A DNA stretch of 64,000 nucleotides from Leucothrix mucor DSM 2157. Lineage in GTDB: Bacteria > Pseudomonadota > Gammaproteobacteria > Thiotrichales > Thiotrichaceae. The notes beneath the pieces were generated by a model. That model searched no databases, was not told where the DNA came from, and saw only the letters and a list, made by a program, of their open reading frames with translations. The stretch is from the NCBI RefSeq assembly GCF_000419525.1, contig NZ_ATTE01000001.1, positions 248,001 through 312,000 on the forward strand. Reading direction: 5' to 3'. Positions within the stretch are counted from its first letter, which is position 1, and every line of letters begins with the position of its first letter. This document shows, one piece after another, positions 1 through 8,801 of the stretch. Both the position numbers and the translations under genes were made by a program.

Positions 1-382
1 TTAATCTTACAAATAGGTCTGATTTTATCCAGTTAAAGAACTAATCCTATTTTTAAAGCTCAATATTAATGTTTGAACCACCGAAAACTTATTAATTCGA
101 TAACAAAATAAGTTATAGTTATGTCTATTTACTAGACATTTGATAGTCACTAGGATCGAATAACCAAAATGGATGAGGCTTAATGTGTCTTGCTTCATCC
201 TAACCAGAGCCCGTTTCCTGCTTCTACCGCTGTGTGTTTTACCCCAAGCCCACACCGTCTTCATTAGAAATTAAGCAGCTCGAGACAAGCAATTGACGAC
301 GAATATGTTGTTCTGTGCGCCATGCCATTGCTGTCTGTTTCAGGTGCTCCAATAAAAAAACATCGACTTCGGAGATGATACG
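1..382. other. Intergenic region, nothing recognised
   Basis: AT-rich stretch at the window edge. A 79-codon minus-strand frame lies at 25-264, but its product resembles nothing and I see no ribosome-binding site that would support it. A GGAGATGA-type Shine-Dalgarno at about 371-378 belongs to the gene starting at 383. Any gene entering from the left edge is not visible. Confidence 0.5.
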
Positions 383-1006
383 ATGAAGCACAATTATACC
401 CCCGCAATTCCCCACTCACATGCCCGTAGGAATAAAGCCCTTAGTTTGTTTGGCGCCTTAATGCTAAGCAGTACTGGCTTTGCCTCGGTTACGCCTGACA
501 CTCGGCCTACTTCGACGGCTTATACCAAAGCGACATTTGTAGAGTCACACGCCATGCTATCCCGTGCTGTGGAGCGTCCTAGCTATGCAGTTGCCGGTCG
601 GCCACAAAACAAGGCCACCTCTGGAGCTCGTCCAGACCCGCGCCAGTTATTAGATGCCAGCCTGCGTGGCGATTTAGCCTTGGTGCAGGAGCTCGTGCGC
701 CAAAAGGTGAATATTCAATTTGCCAATGAAGATGGCGAGCGTGCACTACACATGGCGGCCTCGCGTGGTCATTTAGCGATTGTGATCTTTTTGATCAGTC
801 ATGGTGCGAATATGAATGCCCGTACGGTGAATAACTGGATTCCGTTGCATCATGCCATTCGCTTTAATCATCCGGTAGTGGCTAATTATTTGCTGGCGAA
901 AGGTGCACCACCATACTTTCGTACGGCTGATGGCGTGAACTCTCTGCAGATTGCCGAAACCATGCGTAACCAAAAAATGATTAGCTTGGTCATGAAGTAT
1001 ATGTAG
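383..1006 (+). CDS. Secreted ankyrin-repeat protein
   Basis: A 207-residue protein. The N-terminus has a basic stretch (ARRNK, residues 14-18) and a hydrophobic core ending in TGFA, so a signal peptide cleaved near residue 34 is likely. Residues about 40-85 are low in structure. From about residue 86 to the end come ankyrin repeats, with repeat signatures such as ALHMAASRGHLAIV and PLHHAI. Ankyrin repeats mediate protein-protein contacts; export to the periplasm is inferred from the signal. The start ATG has a GGAG ribosome-binding site about 8 bases upstream. The partner is unknown and the neighbours give no clue. Confidence 0.8.
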   Translation: MKHNYTPAIPHSHARRNKALSLFGALMLSSTGFASVTPDTRPTSTAYTKATFVESHAMLSRAVERPSYAVAGRPQNKATSGARPDPRQLLDASLRGDLALVQELVRQKVNIQFANEDGERALHMAASRGHLAIVIFLISHGANMNARTVNNWIPLHHAIRFNHPVVANYLLAKGAPPYFRTADGVNSLQIAETMRNQKMISLVMKYM

Positions 1007-1067
1007 GCATAGCCTTTCTGACTGAGCCATTCTATGATGCTCGCCTTAAATACTTAAGGGTGTAAGC

Positions 1068-1832
1068 ATGGAGCAGGTTCAGTCATTGGCGACTCACTGG
1101 TTATTGATTCTGGTCGTTGTCGCCTTTTTTGCCGGTTATGTGGATGCTATTGCTGGCGGCGGCGGGATGATTTTGATTCCGGCGCTGCTATTTGCAGGCA
1201 TTCCGGCAGTCGCGGCAATGGCGGCTAATAAAATCGTAGCCATGTCAGGTACTGCAATCGCAGTCGTTAAATTTGCCTTAGCTCGCCAAGTGAATTGGAA
1301 GGTTGTAGCCTGGAGTGCATTGCCGTGTTTATTGGCATCCTACTTAGGTGGTCGGGTGGCTTTGCATATGAGTGATGAGCTGTTAGCTTGGGCTATTCTG
1401 ATCTGTATTCCTATCGCTTTGTACTTTGTCTTGCGTGGTAAACAAGCGATTAAGGCAGAGGAAGGCGCATCTGCAAAAAAATCTCCCTTAGCATTAGCAC
1501 CGATCGGTTTTTATGATGGATTATTAGGGCCGGGGACGGGCACTTATATGACCATCGCAATGCGCCGAGTATTGAGCTTGGATTATTTGCAGGCGACGGC
1601 GACGACTAAGCCATTAAACCTGCTAACCAATGTAGGGGCTGCAATTGCATTTTTATTTGCAGGAAAAGTGATCTGGAGTCTGGCACTGCCGATGCTGCTG
1701 GCCAATATGGCCGGTGCGTGGCTGGGTAGTCATTCTGCCATTCGCAATGGTGAAAAATTCATTCGGTATATGCTGATCGTGGTGCTAACGGTGATGTTGG
1801 TTGCGAACTTATTTAAGCTGCTAATGGAATGA
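1068..1832 (+). CDS. TauE/SafE family membrane exporter
   Basis: A 254-residue protein made almost wholly of hydrophobic helices (about eight), the usual size for the TauE/SafE (YfcA) family. The family signature lies near residues 20-60, with a glycine-rich AGGGGMILIPAL motif and AANKIVAMSGT. A second conserved half begins near residue 146 with GFYDGLLGPGTGT. Members move sulfite, sulfoacetate or other organic anions across the inner membrane. A sulfur-compound substrate would fit the Sox genes at 47 kb, but that link is inference. An AGGG site precedes the ATG. It converges on the gspN end of the type II secretion operon. Confidence 0.85.
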   Translation: MEQVQSLATHWLLILVVVAFFAGYVDAIAGGGGMILIPALLFAGIPAVAAMAANKIVAMSGTAIAVVKFALARQVNWKVVAWSALPCLLASYLGGRVALHMSDELLAWAILICIPIALYFVLRGKQAIKAEEGASAKKSPLALAPIGFYDGLLGPGTGTYMTIAMRRVLSLDYLQATATTKPLNLLTNVGAAIAFLFAGKVIWSLALPMLLANMAGAWLGSHSAIRNGEKFIRYMLIVVLTVMLVANLFKLLME

Positions 1833-1926
1833 TTCTGGGATGGAGTTCTTAGAGTCGCGACGGGCATTTTGAGAGTGGCAGTGTGTAAAAGAGGCAGTGT
1901 CTATGAGTATTTGTGCAGTTTTTTTG

Positions 1927-1964
1927 GTATAGGCCGTCAGATTAAATAGTCTGACAGCCTATAC
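1927..1964. terminator. Inverted repeat between convergent genes
   Basis: A stem of about 15 pairs with one mismatch or wobble (left arm 1927-1941, right arm 1950-1964) and an 8-base loop sits between the stops of the TauE-like gene and gspN. The T tract lies on the left side of the stem, so neither strand has the usual T run after the stem. It may still act as a bidirectional stop or 3'-end stabiliser. Confidence 0.45.
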
Positions 1965-1971
1965 TTATCGC

Positions 1972-2736
1972 TTAGTAAAGCTGCATTTTCGGCAGCGCAC
2001 CTTTGCGATTAATCAGGAAGGTACCATCAGGGCCGGGGTTGCCACCTTGTGAGCGCAAAAAGCCCTTAGCAACCGGATTCATATTTGCCTGTGGCTTCGC
2101 TGAAATATTAACCTGGTATTTCCAGTCATTTTGCAGTGTCAGCTTGCCATTGATATCCAGTGGCGCGCTGGCATTGGTGATTTCAGCAACCAGTGTATCG
2201 TTTTCAGAGCTAATATCTGCACGGTAATTGCCGGGGTCCAGTCTAACGGGTGCAAGGATTTCTCCCTGGCTAAAATTCAACACGCCATTGATTACAGGGA
2301 ATCCTTCTGGATAAATCTCAGCATGCTCAATTAGCCCCTGAAATTCACCACCCAATTGTGCAAAGCGTTGTACTCGTGAGAGTAGGCTGGCATCGGCTTC
2401 AAAGTTGGTGTTATCCAGTTTAATGCCACGATCTAGTCCGTAACTGGCTTGTCCACTGGCTTTGAGTTGTGGGCTATCAATAGTCACATCGCTGACTAAA
2501 GATAAGCTTAGTAAGCTTTTAATCGGTAGCACTGTCCAATTAACCCGGCCTAAATCAAAGCCATTCACGCGAGCATTAGTTGCCTGACCTGACCAAATGG
2601 TACCACTGCTGCCAGTCAGCTGGACATTAGGTGCCATGCGCTCAATATGAGGTTCAACAAATGCCGCTGGGGTTAGCCATAGGGCGGTGATAATGAAGGT
2701 AATCAGACCTAATAAAATCAGCTTAACCGTTTTCAT
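1972..2736 (-). CDS. gspN: Type II secretion system protein N
   Basis: A 254-residue protein with one N-terminal membrane segment (about residues 5-25) and a periplasmic beta-rich remainder, matching GspN (T2SSN family). Family features include the NVQLTGSSGTIWSG region near residue 40 and the C-terminal LRSQGGNPGPDGTF stretch. GspN is an accessory inner-membrane component of type II secretion and is absent from many systems. Its start overlaps the end of gspM by 4 bases, so the two are translationally coupled. It is the last gene of the slt-gspKLMN unit. Confidence 0.88.
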   Translation of the reverse strand: MKTVKLILLGLITFIITALWLTPAAFVEPHIERMAPNVQLTGSSGTIWSGQATNARVNGFDLGRVNWTVLPIKSLLSLSLVSDVTIDSPQLKASGQASYGLDRGIKLDNTNFEADASLLSRVQRFAQLGGEFQGLIEHAEIYPEGFPVINGVLNFSQGEILAPVRLDPGNYRADISSENDTLVAEITNASAPLDINGKLTLQNDWKYQVNISAKPQANMNPVAKGFLRSQGGNPGPDGTFLINRKGALPKMQLY

Positions 2737-3218
2737 TTGGCCTCCAGTGTAACGACAGCAGTGGAGGTACCCACTTCTTTACCAGGCTTCATCGACAACT
2801 CTTTTACCGTAAAGCCAAACTTGGTTTCGGCATCGTATAGAAAGCGCATGACGTTATCGGCTTCCGCGCTGCTTTTCAGATCAAGTTTGACCGTATTGCT
2901 GGCGATGGTGCGCATTTCATTTAAGTCGGAGCGTAAGCGCCATGTTCTGAGCACACTTTCGATTTTCTGCTGTGGATTGCCACGGTTAGTTGAGGCTTGG
3001 CGACCGCCACTAGCGCGTAATTGCTTAATCTGAGTGCTTTGCTGGCGTACTTTTTCTAAAATCGTCAACCGGTCTTCTATCTGCTGTTGCAGAGCTGCAT
3101 GCTCTTTAATCATCGGCTGCAAAAACAGCAACCAGATTAATAGAATGGGCACCACGATAGCCGCCACACTCACTAATGTTTTTTCGCGCGAGCTCAGCAT
3201 CATAAACCACTGTTTCAT
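2733..3218 (-). CDS. gspM: Type II secretion system protein M
   Basis: A 161-residue bitopic protein. A short cytoplasmic N-terminus is followed by one membrane helix (about residues 17-37), a coiled-coil-like segment (residues 38-65) and a small ferredoxin-like periplasmic domain. This is the GspM plan. GspM pairs with GspL and helps connect the cytoplasmic ATPase GspE to the pseudopilus. Overlaps of 4 bases with gspL upstream and gspN downstream show tight coupling. Sequence identity in this family is low, so the call rests on topology and position. Confidence 0.88.
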   Translation of the reverse strand: MKQWFMMLSSREKTLVSVAAIVVPILLIWLLFLQPMIKEHAALQQQIEDRLTILEKVRQQSTQIKQLRASGGRQASTNRGNPQQKIESVLRTWRLRSDLNEMRTIASNTVKLDLKSSAEADNVMRFLYDAETKFGFTVKELSMKPGKEVGTSTAVVTLEAK

Positions 3219-4417
3219 AATGCCTCCTGCACAGTCAGTGTCGAGGTCACATTATTGGCCGTCGTCTTTGATGAGCCAATGCTCACACTCAATTGATTTT
3301 TTGAGGCCGCACTTTTAAAGTTTTCCAGCATACTGAGGTTTGGTGCCTCGACATTGATTTCGACTTTATTACGTCGGAAACCCAGTTCTTTAATGGTCAT
3401 TTCCTGAAACTGTTTAAACAATGGGGCAACCTTGGCAATCGTCGGAAGCGGTGAAGTGCCACTCACTTCTGAGCCACCTTCAAGAATCGATAAAGTACTG
3501 GTCATTGAAGAGAGTTGCGCATCGGCTTCGGTGAGCCTGCCACCGCTAATGGTTGAGCGATACACGCTACCAATCTGATCTTCAACCGACTCCAGTTGTT
3601 GTTTTAATTGATGATTTTGCCAAGTGAACATGCCAACCCATGTCAGTAATAATAAACCGGCAATCACCGCAACCGGTTTCCATGGTGACCAGTTGATGCC
3701 GTTTAAAGCGCTTTCGCCACGGCTGTAATTATTGAGGAGATTGAGTTCTAAAGTGGGAGCAATGTCATTGTATTGAAGCAGGCCTGTGGCATTACCCGCG
3801 CGAATTTCAATATCCTGATCTTGTAGCAAGCGCGTCAATCGCAAGCTATCACCACTCACATACAGTGCTTCAGGTGGGTCTTGCTCAAGCTGTGGCGGTA
3901 ACAAGAAATCAAGCGTATCAACATCGCAGGCAAAGCCTTTAAACATTGATTGGCGAATTTGCGCTTCCTGCTCACCAATTAATACTGACCAACCATCGCT
4001 AGGGACGGATAAGGCAAATACGCCGGGCAGTACATAATTGACGGTAAGATCTTGTGATTTGAGTGCATCAACCCAAACGCCTAAACGCTCGTGATTGATG
4101 ATCGCGGCCTGTACCGGGTCGCTTTCCGTGGCGCGATAGGCACTGAAGTGCAAGTCTTCAATGTCTTCAGCCAGCGTTTCTTCCAAAGCATAGGGCAGGG
4201 CTTGTAGCATCTGCTTTTTATTTTTGCTGGGAATATGAGTTTCGGCCAGTAACACCTCATCATCAGGAATCAGCAGTAGTACCTTTCTACCACGCTGTTG
4301 TTTGCGGACGTCGTCCCAAGTGCCTTGAACAAAAGATGCTTCAGTCTGCTTATTACTTATACAAGCAAATAGCGGGGCATCCTCCGGACTTGATAGTTTG
4401 ATGATAAGCAGCTGCAT
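3215..4417 (-). CDS. gspL: Type II secretion system protein L
   Basis: A 400-residue protein with an actin-like cytoplasmic half, a single membrane helix at about residues 247-266, and a periplasmic ferredoxin-like domain after it. The ALPYALEE motif near residues 73-80 is typical of GspL N-terminal domains. GspL anchors the secretion ATPase GspE to the inner membrane and binds GspM. It starts 2 bases after the gspK stop and overlaps gspM by 4 bases. Length and architecture agree with the family. Confidence 0.92.
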   Translation of the reverse strand: MQLLIIKLSSPEDAPLFACISNKQTEASFVQGTWDDVRKQQRGRKVLLLIPDDEVLLAETHIPSKNKKQMLQALPYALEETLAEDIEDLHFSAYRATESDPVQAAIINHERLGVWVDALKSQDLTVNYVLPGVFALSVPSDGWSVLIGEQEAQIRQSMFKGFACDVDTLDFLLPPQLEQDPPEALYVSGDSLRLTRLLQDQDIEIRAGNATGLLQYNDIAPTLELNLLNNYSRGESALNGINWSPWKPVAVIAGLLLLTWVGMFTWQNHQLKQQLESVEDQIGSVYRSTISGGRLTEADAQLSSMTSTLSILEGGSEVSGTSPLPTIAKVAPLFKQFQEMTIKELGFRRNKVEINVEAPNLSMLENFKSAASKNQLSVSIGSSKTTANNVTSTLTVQEAL

Positions 4418-4419
4418 TG

Positions 4420-5529
4420 TTATTCTGATTCTAAGAGTTGTTGGTTGCTAAAATCGCGCGAAATGACGTTAACTTTACCATCATTTCGGTGCAAAATACT
4501 ATTGATATAGATCCGAGCGGTACCGATGTTGATCTCACCTTGCAGCAAAAAATAGCTACTGGTAATCGAAATATCATGCCCGTAAACCAACACATTGCCA
4601 TCGGCATCAGGCTGCATGGCAGGCTCGACCACGGCTAATCGCAAAAACTCTTCCAGTGCTTCAAATGGCGTATCATCACGAACTGAGACAATGTTTTCAG
4701 CGGCTTCTGGGGTAAAGCCGAGCGCTTGAATTACCTCATAGGAGGCGGTATTCACATTGACGCTAGTCATTTCAGGTAGGGCAGTGAAGTATTTACGCAG
4801 CAGCTTGTAGCCATCTTTATCGATGCCTTTTAGCAGGCGCAATTCCGTTGGGCTAACCATACGGCTATTGGCAGTGCTGTAAGCGATTTCTTGTGAGCGA
4901 TAATGGTCAGATTCAGCGCCACCTTCAAGGGTGTTTTGATCTTCATCGATCCAATCTTGTAATACATCAACCACATTGATCGGTACACCCAGCGTTTCGT
5001 CAGGGTCAGCGACTACGACCATATTGGCGACTCGCTGCCTAGCAATAATATAGCGGTTGTGTTCCCGAGCCTGTGCAGCATCTTCAGGAGATAGCGGCTC
5101 GTTATCCGCATCCACTGTTTCGCTGACGACTTCATCCACTTCTGGAATCGGATTTTCAGGCGGGTAAACATTATTCACATTGATCAGCGCTTGCAGGTCA
5201 TACAATCGACCAGTCATGCTGCCGCCGGGGATTGGAATCGGTGGGATTTCAGTGGCCCATGGCTCGGTTAAATTATCTGTTTCCGGCGCTTCTTCCGAGT
5301 CACGCGCGAGAATTGTTCGCGTCCAGTCTTCAATACCCGTAGCGTAAATATACGCTTGCTCCAGATTGTTGATATTGCTGGATAAGCGAGTATTTAACTG
5401 CTGGCGAAATAAGATATTCGCCGAAATCGTCACCGCAATCGTCATAATCACCAGCGCAATAATCAGCGCTGCGCCTTGCTGTTCGCGGGGTGATTTCTGG
5501 TTAAAACGATTGCGGTGAGAAGGGTGCAT
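4420..5529 (-). CDS. gspK: Type II secretion minor pseudopilin K
   Basis: A 369-residue protein with a prepilin-type leader. Cleavage is expected after Gly19 in EQQGAALIIALVIM, followed by a hydrophobic helix. The position-5 glutamate found in other pilins is replaced by Ile, which is characteristic of GspK. The large globular domain carries the helix-hairpin-like VNVNTA motif seen in GspK (T2SSK). GspK caps the pseudopilus tip with GspI and GspJ. It begins 1 base after the slt stop. The other pseudopilins and the ATPase are not in this window. Confidence 0.92.
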   Translation of the reverse strand: MHPSHRNRFNQKSPREQQGAALIIALVIMTIAVTISANILFRQQLNTRLSSNINNLEQAYIYATGIEDWTRTILARDSEEAPETDNLTEPWATEIPPIPIPGGSMTGRLYDLQALINVNNVYPPENPIPEVDEVVSETVDADNEPLSPEDAAQAREHNRYIIARQRVANMVVVADPDETLGVPINVVDVLQDWIDEDQNTLEGGAESDHYRSQEIAYSTANSRMVSPTELRLLKGIDKDGYKLLRKYFTALPEMTSVNVNTASYEVIQALGFTPEAAENIVSVRDDTPFEALEEFLRLAVVEPAMQPDADGNVLVYGHDISITSSYFLLQGEINIGTARIYINSILHRNDGKVNVISRDFSNQQLLESE

Positions 5530-5530
5530 A

Positions 5531-7438
5531 TTAAGGTTTTATTGGCGCTAGGCGTTCACTCAAGCGAGTCACTGGTTGGCCCGGTCCATTGAGCTTATAT
5601 TCATAAATAACCATATAACTCATCACGGCCTGAACATAGTTGCGTGTTTCATTATACGGAATGCTCTCAATCCAACGAGCAGCTTCCAACGGATAATCCG
5701 GTGCCCATCTTGGCATGCGGTGTGGGCCAGCATTGTATGAAGCGGTCGCTAGTGCATAGTTGCCATCAAAACGCTTAAGTAATGATTTTAAGTAGCTTGC
5801 GCCGAGCAGCACATTGGTTTCAGGCTCAAAGACTTGTCTAGTGCTCAGGCGTTTAAGCCCCAGCTCTTTAGCCACTTGTTTAGCGGTCGGTGGAATCAGC
5901 TGCATCAAGCCTTGCGCTTTAGCACTAGACACAATATTGGGGTCAAAAGCACTTTCACGACGTGCCACACCATAAATCAATGATGCTGGTACGCCTTGTT
6001 TAGCTGCCGTTTGGCGAATGATTGATTCGTAAGCCATTGGGAAGCGTAGGCCAACCTCATTCCAATCTTTAGCACGTGAAATGGTCAAAATAGCGGTAAA
6101 GTGATAGCCACGATCTTGTGCCAGTTTTGCAGCCGCGAGCATTTGCTCTTTATTGCGGCCTTCAAGCACATGAAACCACTCAGCCCGAGCTTCGGTTTTC
6201 ATATCCAGTGCCAGCAATTCCAGTGCACGTTGAATACCGGGTACTGTGAGTAACCCGGGAATCAAGTGATCTAAGGCAGGAGTCGTTCTGTCTAGGCTGG
6301 TGTATGGCTGCCCAAGTTGATCGGCGGATAAAAAGCCATAGAAAGAAGCATTCTCAGCAACTTTTTGGTAAATCGCTTTAGCCGCTTCGGGCTGCTTCTC
6401 GGCCTCTAGGGCGCGAGCCTTCCAATACTGCCAGCTGCTTTCTTCTTGCTGCTCAGCAGGCATCGCCTCAATGGCTTCCAACAGTACTCGCCAATTACCT
6501 TGACGAACCGCTAAGCGAGCCAGCCAGTTATTGGCATCGGTATCGCGATATTCTTCTGGAATAGCCGATAGCGAGGTGAGCGCATGATCTTCATGATCCA
6601 GTGCATCACGTACGGCGATATAGCGGCTGATTTCTGCTTGTTGCGGAATGCTGAACTTGTATTTCTTTAGTGCATTCTGAAATTCGTCGCGTGCCGACTC
6701 AGTGTCATTACGAGCCAAGCGCTTAATCGCATAGGCCGCGACTTCACGAGTGCGCGGCGTATCCTTATTCATTAACTTGGATGACAATGCAGACTGCGGT
6801 TTGCTGCGCGCAGTAATCCAAAGTTTCACTAGTTGTTGATCGCTTTTGGAGAGCGGACGGGAAATACTTTTGGCGAGCGAGGTTGCACCCCGATCAATCG
6901 CTAACTTAATACGCGCCCAGTAATCATCACGTTTTAACTGACCATTACTTTTAAGTTGTGCAAATAGGGCATCACACTGTTTTGGACGGTCACGACCCGA
7001 CATCCAGATCGTTTTGCCTTCTTCCAGCGCTTTTTCTTTATCGCCTAGTTCGACACGTGCTTGCAGGTGTAAGCAGCGTGCTTTAATACTGTCATTGACT
7101 CCCTGATACTCGGTGAAGGTTTGACCCCATTGCCCTTCAACGTTGTAGCGCTGCATTAGGCTGACTTGTAGGTCTTTACTCAGTGGAGAGTCGCTGTTGT
7201 CACGAAGAAACTGCGTCAGTGTCTTAGTTGATGTGCCCGACAAGTTGTTAGTAAGACTCTGGTACTCAAGGTACGGGTACAGAATATAGTTTTTCAGCGA
7301 GCTGATATTCGCTGTCTTTCCTGCCTTTAATTGGGCGTAAGTGTCTTTAAATAGCGCACGGTCGCTCGCCTCGTCAGCCACGGCAGTGCCGGAGAAAACG
7401 ATTAACAGGGAGAAACAAAGAGTACGAAAAGCAGGCAT
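5531..7438 (-). CDS. slt: Soluble lytic murein transglycosylase
   Basis: A 635-residue periplasmic enzyme with a signal peptide cleaved near residue 21 (AVA/DEA). A long alpha-helical superhelix (residues about 25-470) precedes the C-terminal SLT catalytic domain. The catalytic glutamate is Glu495 in the ARRESAF motif, followed by GLMQLIPPTAKQ and the ASYNAGP motif. It cleaves the MurNAc-GlcNAc bond of peptidoglycan, forming 1,6-anhydro ends. Length agrees with Slt70. The next gene, gspK, starts 1 base beyond its stop, so the enzyme is probably co-expressed with type II secretion parts and may open the cell wall for them (inference). Confidence 0.93.
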   Translation of the reverse strand: MPAFRTLCFSLLIVFSGTAVADEASDRALFKDTYAQLKAGKTANISSLKNYILYPYLEYQSLTNNLSGTSTKTLTQFLRDNSDSPLSKDLQVSLMQRYNVEGQWGQTFTEYQGVNDSIKARCLHLQARVELGDKEKALEEGKTIWMSGRDRPKQCDALFAQLKSNGQLKRDDYWARIKLAIDRGATSLAKSISRPLSKSDQQLVKLWITARSKPQSALSSKLMNKDTPRTREVAAYAIKRLARNDTESARDEFQNALKKYKFSIPQQAEISRYIAVRDALDHEDHALTSLSAIPEEYRDTDANNWLARLAVRQGNWRVLLEAIEAMPAEQQEESSWQYWKARALEAEKQPEAAKAIYQKVAENASFYGFLSADQLGQPYTSLDRTTPALDHLIPGLLTVPGIQRALELLALDMKTEARAEWFHVLEGRNKEQMLAAAKLAQDRGYHFTAILTISRAKDWNEVGLRFPMAYESIIRQTAAKQGVPASLIYGVARRESAFDPNIVSSAKAQGLMQLIPPTAKQVAKELGLKRLSTRQVFEPETNVLLGASYLKSLLKRFDGNYALATASYNAGPHRMPRWAPDYPLEAARWIESIPYNETRNYVQAVMSYMVIYEYKLNGPGQPVTRLSERLAPIKP

Positions 7439-7509
7439 TCTGCCCCCAAATTTTTATAATAGATTTATCCCATCATCGCACCCGGCGCAATCCGGAGCAA
7501 TATGGAAAT

Positions 7510-8406
7510 TTACATACTGTTCAGTGCTGCAAGATAGCGTTCATAGCGTCGAGGTGAGATTTCTTCAGCCTCTGCTGCTGCCCGTATCGCACACTGAGGT
7601 TCATGATTATGCGTACAGTTGCTGAACTTACACTGATTCATATACGGTTTGAACTCACGATATCCATTGGCCAACTGAATTTCGCTAAGATTGTCCAAGG
7701 CATAATCACGAACACCCGGTGAATCAATCAGATAAGCCCCATCTGATAATTCATACAAGTTTGCAGTGGTCGTGGTGTGTCGTCCTTCGCCCGAGCCTGA
7801 AATATCCGAGGTTAGAATCTCGGCATCCGGCATAATTTTATTGGCAATTGATGATTTTCCAACGCCAGAGCGACCCAATAAAATATTCGTTTTGCCACGC
7901 ATGACTTCATTGAGCTGCTCGCCGCTAGCATCATCCAAGGCATTGATATGCATAATGGAGTAACCAATGGCTTCATAGTCAGCCAGTGCTTGCCAGTCAA
8001 CATCAGTCGCCAAGCCTGACAGGTCACTCTTATTCATAATGATAACTGCATCGGCAGATAAGCGCTCAGCAGCAATTAAATAGCGATCAACCAATTCCCA
8101 AATAGGCACTGGCAACCAGGCGCTAACAATCAGCAGCTGATCGACATTGGCCGCAATGGTGCGCGGCTTGCCCCGATACGTGGAGCGGGTAATGTCATTC
8201 TTGCGCGGTAGAATTTTGTCGATGCGCGCCGTACCCGTTGGGTTACTTTGCCATTCTACCCAGTCGCCACAGGCTACATTATCCAGCTTGCGCTTAGTGG
8301 TACAGCGCAAGCTAGTGCCGTCAGCGCATTGCACCAATAATTCGGCACCGAACCGGGTGATAACCCGACCGGTGCCTTGAGTTTGCACATGAGTCTCGTT
8401 GCTCAT
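7510..8406 (-). CDS. rsgA: Ribosome small-subunit GTPase RsgA
   Basis: A 298-residue circularly permuted GTPase. An OB-fold occupies residues about 10-70. The G motifs then come in the order G4 (NKSD, 125-128), G1 (GRSGVGKSS, 178-186), G2 (HTTT, 210-213) and G3 (DSPG, 228-231). A zinc-binding end follows, with Cys259, Cys264, His266 and Cys272. RsgA is a late 30S assembly factor that releases RbfA and senses ppGpp. It is somewhat shorter than the E. coli protein because the N-terminal extension is short. It lies upstream of slt on the same strand, with 71 bases between them. Confidence 0.95.
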   Translation of the reverse strand: MSNETHVQTQGTGRVITRFGAELLVQCADGTSLRCTTKRKLDNVACGDWVEWQSNPTGTARIDKILPRKNDITRSTYRGKPRTIAANVDQLLIVSAWLPVPIWELVDRYLIAAERLSADAVIIMNKSDLSGLATDVDWQALADYEAIGYSIMHINALDDASGEQLNEVMRGKTNILLGRSGVGKSSIANKIMPDAEILTSDISGSGEGRHTTTTANLYELSDGAYLIDSPGVRDYALDNLSEIQLANGYREFKPYMNQCKFSNCTHNHEPQCAIRAAAEAEEISPRRYERYLAALNSM

Positions 8407-8441
8407 GATTGTAAAAACTTATGCATGGTGCGTAATGCGCA

Positions 8442-8735
8442 TTATTGTGCCTCGGAATCCGGGAATTTGTAGTACTGCTTATTCAGATAAGCGACTACAT
8501 CATGTATTTCTGTATCAAACCAATTAGTGTTCAAGTTTGAATCACAGAGTCTAACTTGTGCGTCGAGCGCTTTCAAACTTTTCACTTTGCGATCTTTGCT
8601 CACAAATACTTCAGTACCATGGCAAGATTGGCATTGTGATCCAGCAAACAGTTTAGCACCGTTTGCTGGATCGCCGGCGGCGAACGTGGTTCCTGCAAAA
8701 GCTAAAGTCATCGCTGCAAGGATTATTCGAAACAT
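8442..8735 (-). CDS. Small periplasmic monohaem cytochrome c
   Basis: A 97-residue protein when started at the ATG at 8735, which has a GGGAGA site 6 bases upstream; a longer frame exists but lacks such a site. A signal peptide covers residues 1-20. One haem site, CQSCH, lies at residues 35-39. There is no methionine anywhere after the haem site, so the usual His/Met ligation cannot apply. An extra cysteine lies in RLCDSN. The C-terminal WFDTEIHDVVAYLN resembles the last helix of class I cytochromes. Its electron partners are unknown. It lies between the M48 protease gene and rsgA. Confidence 0.82.
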   Translation of the reverse strand: MFRIILAAMTLAFAGTTFAAGDPANGAKLFAGSQCQSCHGTEVFVSKDRKVKSLKALDAQVRLCDSNLNTNWFDTEIHDVVAYLNKQYYKFPDSEAQ

Positions 8736-8801
8736 TTTTTTCTCCCAAATTTTATGAACCACGCTGCCTTGCACTACAAAAGTCAGTGAAGCCGGTAGCC
8801 T

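Noticed and set aside
25-264. 79-codon minus-strand frame at the left edge
   Set aside because: No ribosome-binding site or family likeness and odd composition; looks like chance in AT-rich DNA.
1068-1832. TauE/SafE gene as part of the sox system
   Set aside because: It is 45 kb from soxXYZA and next to unrelated genes; substrate cannot be read from sequence.
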